In this document: positions 9,273 through 10,631 of the stretch, one piece after another
Layout of the letters: every line of letters starts with the position of its first letter
Numbering within the stretch: position 1 is the first letter of the stretch
Source: Solimonas sp964507195
GTDB lineage: Bacteria; Pseudomonadota; Gammaproteobacteria; Nevskiales; Nevskiaceae
Direction of reading: 5' to 3'
Length of the DNA: 10,631 nucleotides
NCBI GenBank assembly: GCA_964507195.1
Contig: CAZDPA010000136.1
Coordinates: 1 to 10,631, forward strand
Notes under the pieces: model-generated
Seen by the model: only the letters and a program-made list of their open reading frames with translations
What the model was told of the DNA's origin: nothing
Database searches by the model: none
Made by a program: the position numbers and the translations under genes

Positions 9273-9302
9273 TTGACCTTGAGTCGCTTGCCGGGGCAAT
9301 AT
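9273..9302 (+). promoter_or_regulatory. Candidate sigma-70 promoter of the MarR-efflux operon
   Basis: TTGACC at 9273-9278 matches the -35 consensus at 5 of 6. The -10 is weaker: GCAATA at 9296 with a 17-base gap or CAATAT at 9297 with 18. An AT-rich stretch (9247-9274, with TTTATTAAAG and GTAAAAAC) lies just upstream and could act as an UP element. It overlaps the inverted-repeat array, which suits repression by the downstream-encoded MarR protein. The architecture, -35 then TTGCC-NN-GGCAA then -10, is like the E. coli marRAB promoter as I remember it. Confidence 0.5.
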
Positions 9303-9332
9303 CTGCCACGGCAAACATTGCCCTGACAGAGA
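9288..9332. promoter_or_regulatory. Tandem inverted-repeat array, probable MarR operator
   Basis: Three units start at 9288, 9303 and 9318, exactly 15 bases apart. The first is perfect, TTGCC-GG-GGCAA. The second is CTGCC-AC-GGCAA. The third, TTGCC-CT-GACAG, is degenerate on its right side. A further TTGAC at 9273, the -35 box, keeps the same phase. A longer inverted repeat, GGGCAAT (9294-9300) and ATTGCCC (9317-9323), is built from neighbouring halves. The first unit with its flanks, CTTGCCGGGGCAATAT, differs at one base from the E. coli MarR site CTTGCCTGGGCAATAT as I recall it. The array lies 19-63 bases before the MarR start codon, so autorepression is the simplest reading. Confidence 0.62.
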
Positions 9333-9339
9333 GCCTCGC

Positions 9340-9345
9340 GGAGGG
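9340..9345 (+). promoter_or_regulatory. Ribosome-binding site fixing the MarR GTG start
   Basis: GGAGGG lies five bases before GTG at 9351. It supports the GTG start over any later start in the same frame. Confidence 0.7.
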
Positions 9346-9350
9346 ACCTC

Positions 9351-9848
9351 GTGACGACCGCGCATTACGACCCTGACACCTTCCGCTCCAGCACCGGCAT
9401 CGGCTATCTGCTGAAGCTCTCGCACGCCCTGATGCACGAGCGTGCCGATGCGGTGTTCGCCGGCCACGACATCAGCTTCGTGCAGTGGATTGCGATGCTC
9501 AAGCTGCGCGAGGGCATCGTCAAAACCGCCAGCGAACTTTGCCGCTCGATGTGTCACGACAACGGCGCGATTACGCGCATGCTCGACCAGCTGGAACAGC
9601 GCGGCTACATCGAGCGCAATCGCAGCCAGCTGGACCGTCGCGTTGTCGAACTGGAACTGACGACGGCCGGCGAACACAAGGTCGACGAACTCAAGCCGCA
9701 GCTGATTGAGCTGCTCAACCAGACCCTGTCCGGCTTCGACGCGGCCGAGTTCGGCGAACTGGTGCGCCTGCTCAACAAGCTGATTGACGCGCTGCAGAGC
9801 GCCAATGCGACGCCCGGAACGGCACTGATCGGCGGAGCCGCGTCATGA
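9351..9848 (+). CDS. MarR-family transcriptional repressor of an efflux operon
   Basis: This 165-residue winged-helix protein has the usual MarR-family size. The core runs from the dimerisation helix (about 13-37) through FVQWIAMLKLREG and the DNA-binding helices to the wing. The recognition helix DNGAITRMLDQL (70-81) is close to DLGALTRMLDRL of E. coli MarR, and the wing NRSQLDRRVVELELTTAGE has the family Asp-Arg-Arg signature. Cys64 and Cys68 sit just before the recognition helix in CRSMC. The stop overlaps the start of an outer-membrane efflux gene (ATGA), so the two are probably translated together. By analogy with EmrR and the emrCAB operon of Stenotrophomonas, it likely represses its own operon until a phenolic or other drug-like ligand binds. 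Which named orthologue it is cannot be settled here. Confidence 0.9.
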   Translation: MTTAHYDPDTFRSSTGIGYLLKLSHALMHERADAVFAGHDISFVQWIAMLKLREGIVKTASELCRSMCHDNGAITRMLDQLEQRGYIERNRSQLDRRVVELELTTAGEHKVDELKPQLIELLNQTLSGFDAAEFGELVRLLNKLIDALQSANATPGTALIGGAAS

Positions 9849-10631
9849 GGATGCGCCTTGGACTCGCACTCGCCGCGATCCTGACGTCTGGCCTGACGGC
9901 CTGTGTGACGCCGCCGAGCTACGACCCGCTGGTGCTGACCCTCGACAGCGCAGCGCTGGGACTCGGCAGTCAGCCCAGAGCCGTGGCCGCTGAGGGCTGG
10001 TGGCATGTCTACGGTGACGAGCAGCTCAACCAGCTGATCGAGACCGCACTGCGCGACAGTCCGACCCTCGCGCAGGCGATGGCACGGCTGGGCAATGCCC
10101 AGGCGCAGCTGCAGGCGACCGCCGGACCGGCGCGTCCGGGCTTCACGCTCGACGGCGAGGAAATCCGGCAGCGCTACTCGGAGAATTCCATCATTCCGCC
10201 GCCGCTCGGCGGGGGCGTGTACTGGCAGGGCCAGCTCGCGGCCAACATGAACTGGAACCTCGACTTCTGGGGTCGCCAGGCTGCGTTGATCAAACAGGCG
10301 CATGCCGAGAGCAACGCCGCCGTGCTTGATGCAGAAAGCGCAAAGCTCGCGCTGTCCGGCGCCATTGCCCAGGCATACCTCGATCTGTATCGCAGCTATG
10401 CGCTGGGCGACATCGCCGAGCGTACCGAGCAGCAACGCGAAACCCTGCTCAAGCTCGCGCAGCAACGCGTCAGCGCCGGGCTGGATACGCAGATCGAGCT
10501 GAAGAATGTCGAGGCCTTGCTGCCGCAGGCGCGCGCCGCACGCCTGCAAGCCCAGGCTGCGCGCGAGCTGGCGGTGCACCGGCTCGCCGAGCTGAGCGGT
10601 CAGGGTGCGGCCGCTTACGCGCAGATTGGCC
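9845..10631 (+). CDS. NodT-family outer-membrane efflux lipoprotein, 5' part
   Basis: Outer-membrane channel of a tripartite efflux pump (TolC/OprM type). The open frame reaches the window end, giving 262 residues of a family usually about 450-500 long. The start has a lipoprotein signal with lipobox LTAC (Cys20, codon 9902-9904), so the protein should be lipid-anchored. Family features: WWHVYGDEQLNQLIETAL (about 51-68), the helical stretch SPTLAQAMARLGNAQAQLQA, then WNLDFWGRQ, AQAYLDLYRSYAL and QQRVSAGLDTQIELKNVEA. The ATG at 9845 is chosen over 9851 because GGAG at 9834-9837 is seven bases before it and it overlaps the MarR stop. A membrane-fusion protein (EmrA/HlyD-like) and an inner-membrane pump probably follow beyond the window. 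That is an inference from the order in related operons. Confidence 0.92.
   Translation, partial: MRMRLGLALAAILTSGLTACVTPPSYDPLVLTLDSAALGLGSQPRAVAAEGWWHVYGDEQLNQLIETALRDSPTLAQAMARLGNAQAQLQATAGPARPGFTLDGEEIRQRYSENSIIPPPLGGGVYWQGQLAANMNWNLDFWGRQAALIKQAHAESNAAVLDAESAKLALSGAIAQAYLDLYRSYALGDIAERTEQQRETLLKLAQQRVSAGLDTQIELKNVEALLPQARAARLQAQAARELAVHRLAELSGQGAAAYAQIG

Noticed and set aside
9605..10579. 324-codon open frame on the minus strand opposite the MarR and efflux genes
   Set aside because: Both plus-strand genes are recognisable; the antisense frame is a product of GC-rich codon structure.

Overview
This window looks like ordinary chromosomal DNA from a GC-rich gammaproteobacterium, most likely of the Xanthomonadales/Lysobacterales type. 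That placement is an inference. It rests on a topoisomerase I that has no zinc fingers and ends in a lysine/alanine-rich tail, an slt-cca gene pair, and a MarR repressor followed by a NodT-type outer-membrane lipoprotein, as in emr-type efflux operons of Stenotrophomonas. No mobile element, tRNA, rRNA, CRISPR array or phage gene is visible. Every gap between genes is shorter than 130 bases.

Layout. Positions 1-3496 hold a tightly packed plus-strand run: the 3' two thirds of topA, then tsaC (threonylcarbamoyl-AMP synthase) and hemF (oxygen-dependent coproporphyrinogen III oxidase). The two junctions are 4-base stop/start overlaps (GTGA, ATGA), so translation is probably coupled. A 118-base spacer with a perfect 14-base palindrome follows. 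Next is a probable two-gene unit: a small outer-membrane beta-barrel protein (3615-4208) and oxyR (4230-5165), which keeps both redox cysteines at the E. coli positions 199 and 208. oxyR runs into a convergent TauE/SafE-type membrane permease on the minus strand; the two stop codons overlap in the same four bases. The permease is divergent from slt (soluble lytic transglycosylase, 6020-7951) across only 54 bases, and slt is followed after two bases by cca (tRNA nucleotidyltransferase with HD domain, 7954-9222).

The last region (9223-10631) is the start of an efflux operon: a regulatory spacer, a MarR-family repressor (9351-9848), and an overlapping NodT-family outer-membrane efflux lipoprotein cut by the window end. 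The spacer holds the most interesting signal in the window. It is a 15-base-period series of TTGCC-NN-GGCAA inverted repeats overlapping the promoter. These resemble the E. coli MarR operator as I remember it, and the repressor's recognition helix also resembles that of E. coli MarR.

Functionally, most genes are housekeeping (DNA supercoiling, tRNA modification and CCA addition, haem synthesis, murein turnover). Two stress-response modules are added: peroxide sensing by OxyR and repressor-controlled efflux. I see no convincing wholly new system; the operator array, the OMP-oxyR pairing and some cysteine arrangements are the points worth checking.
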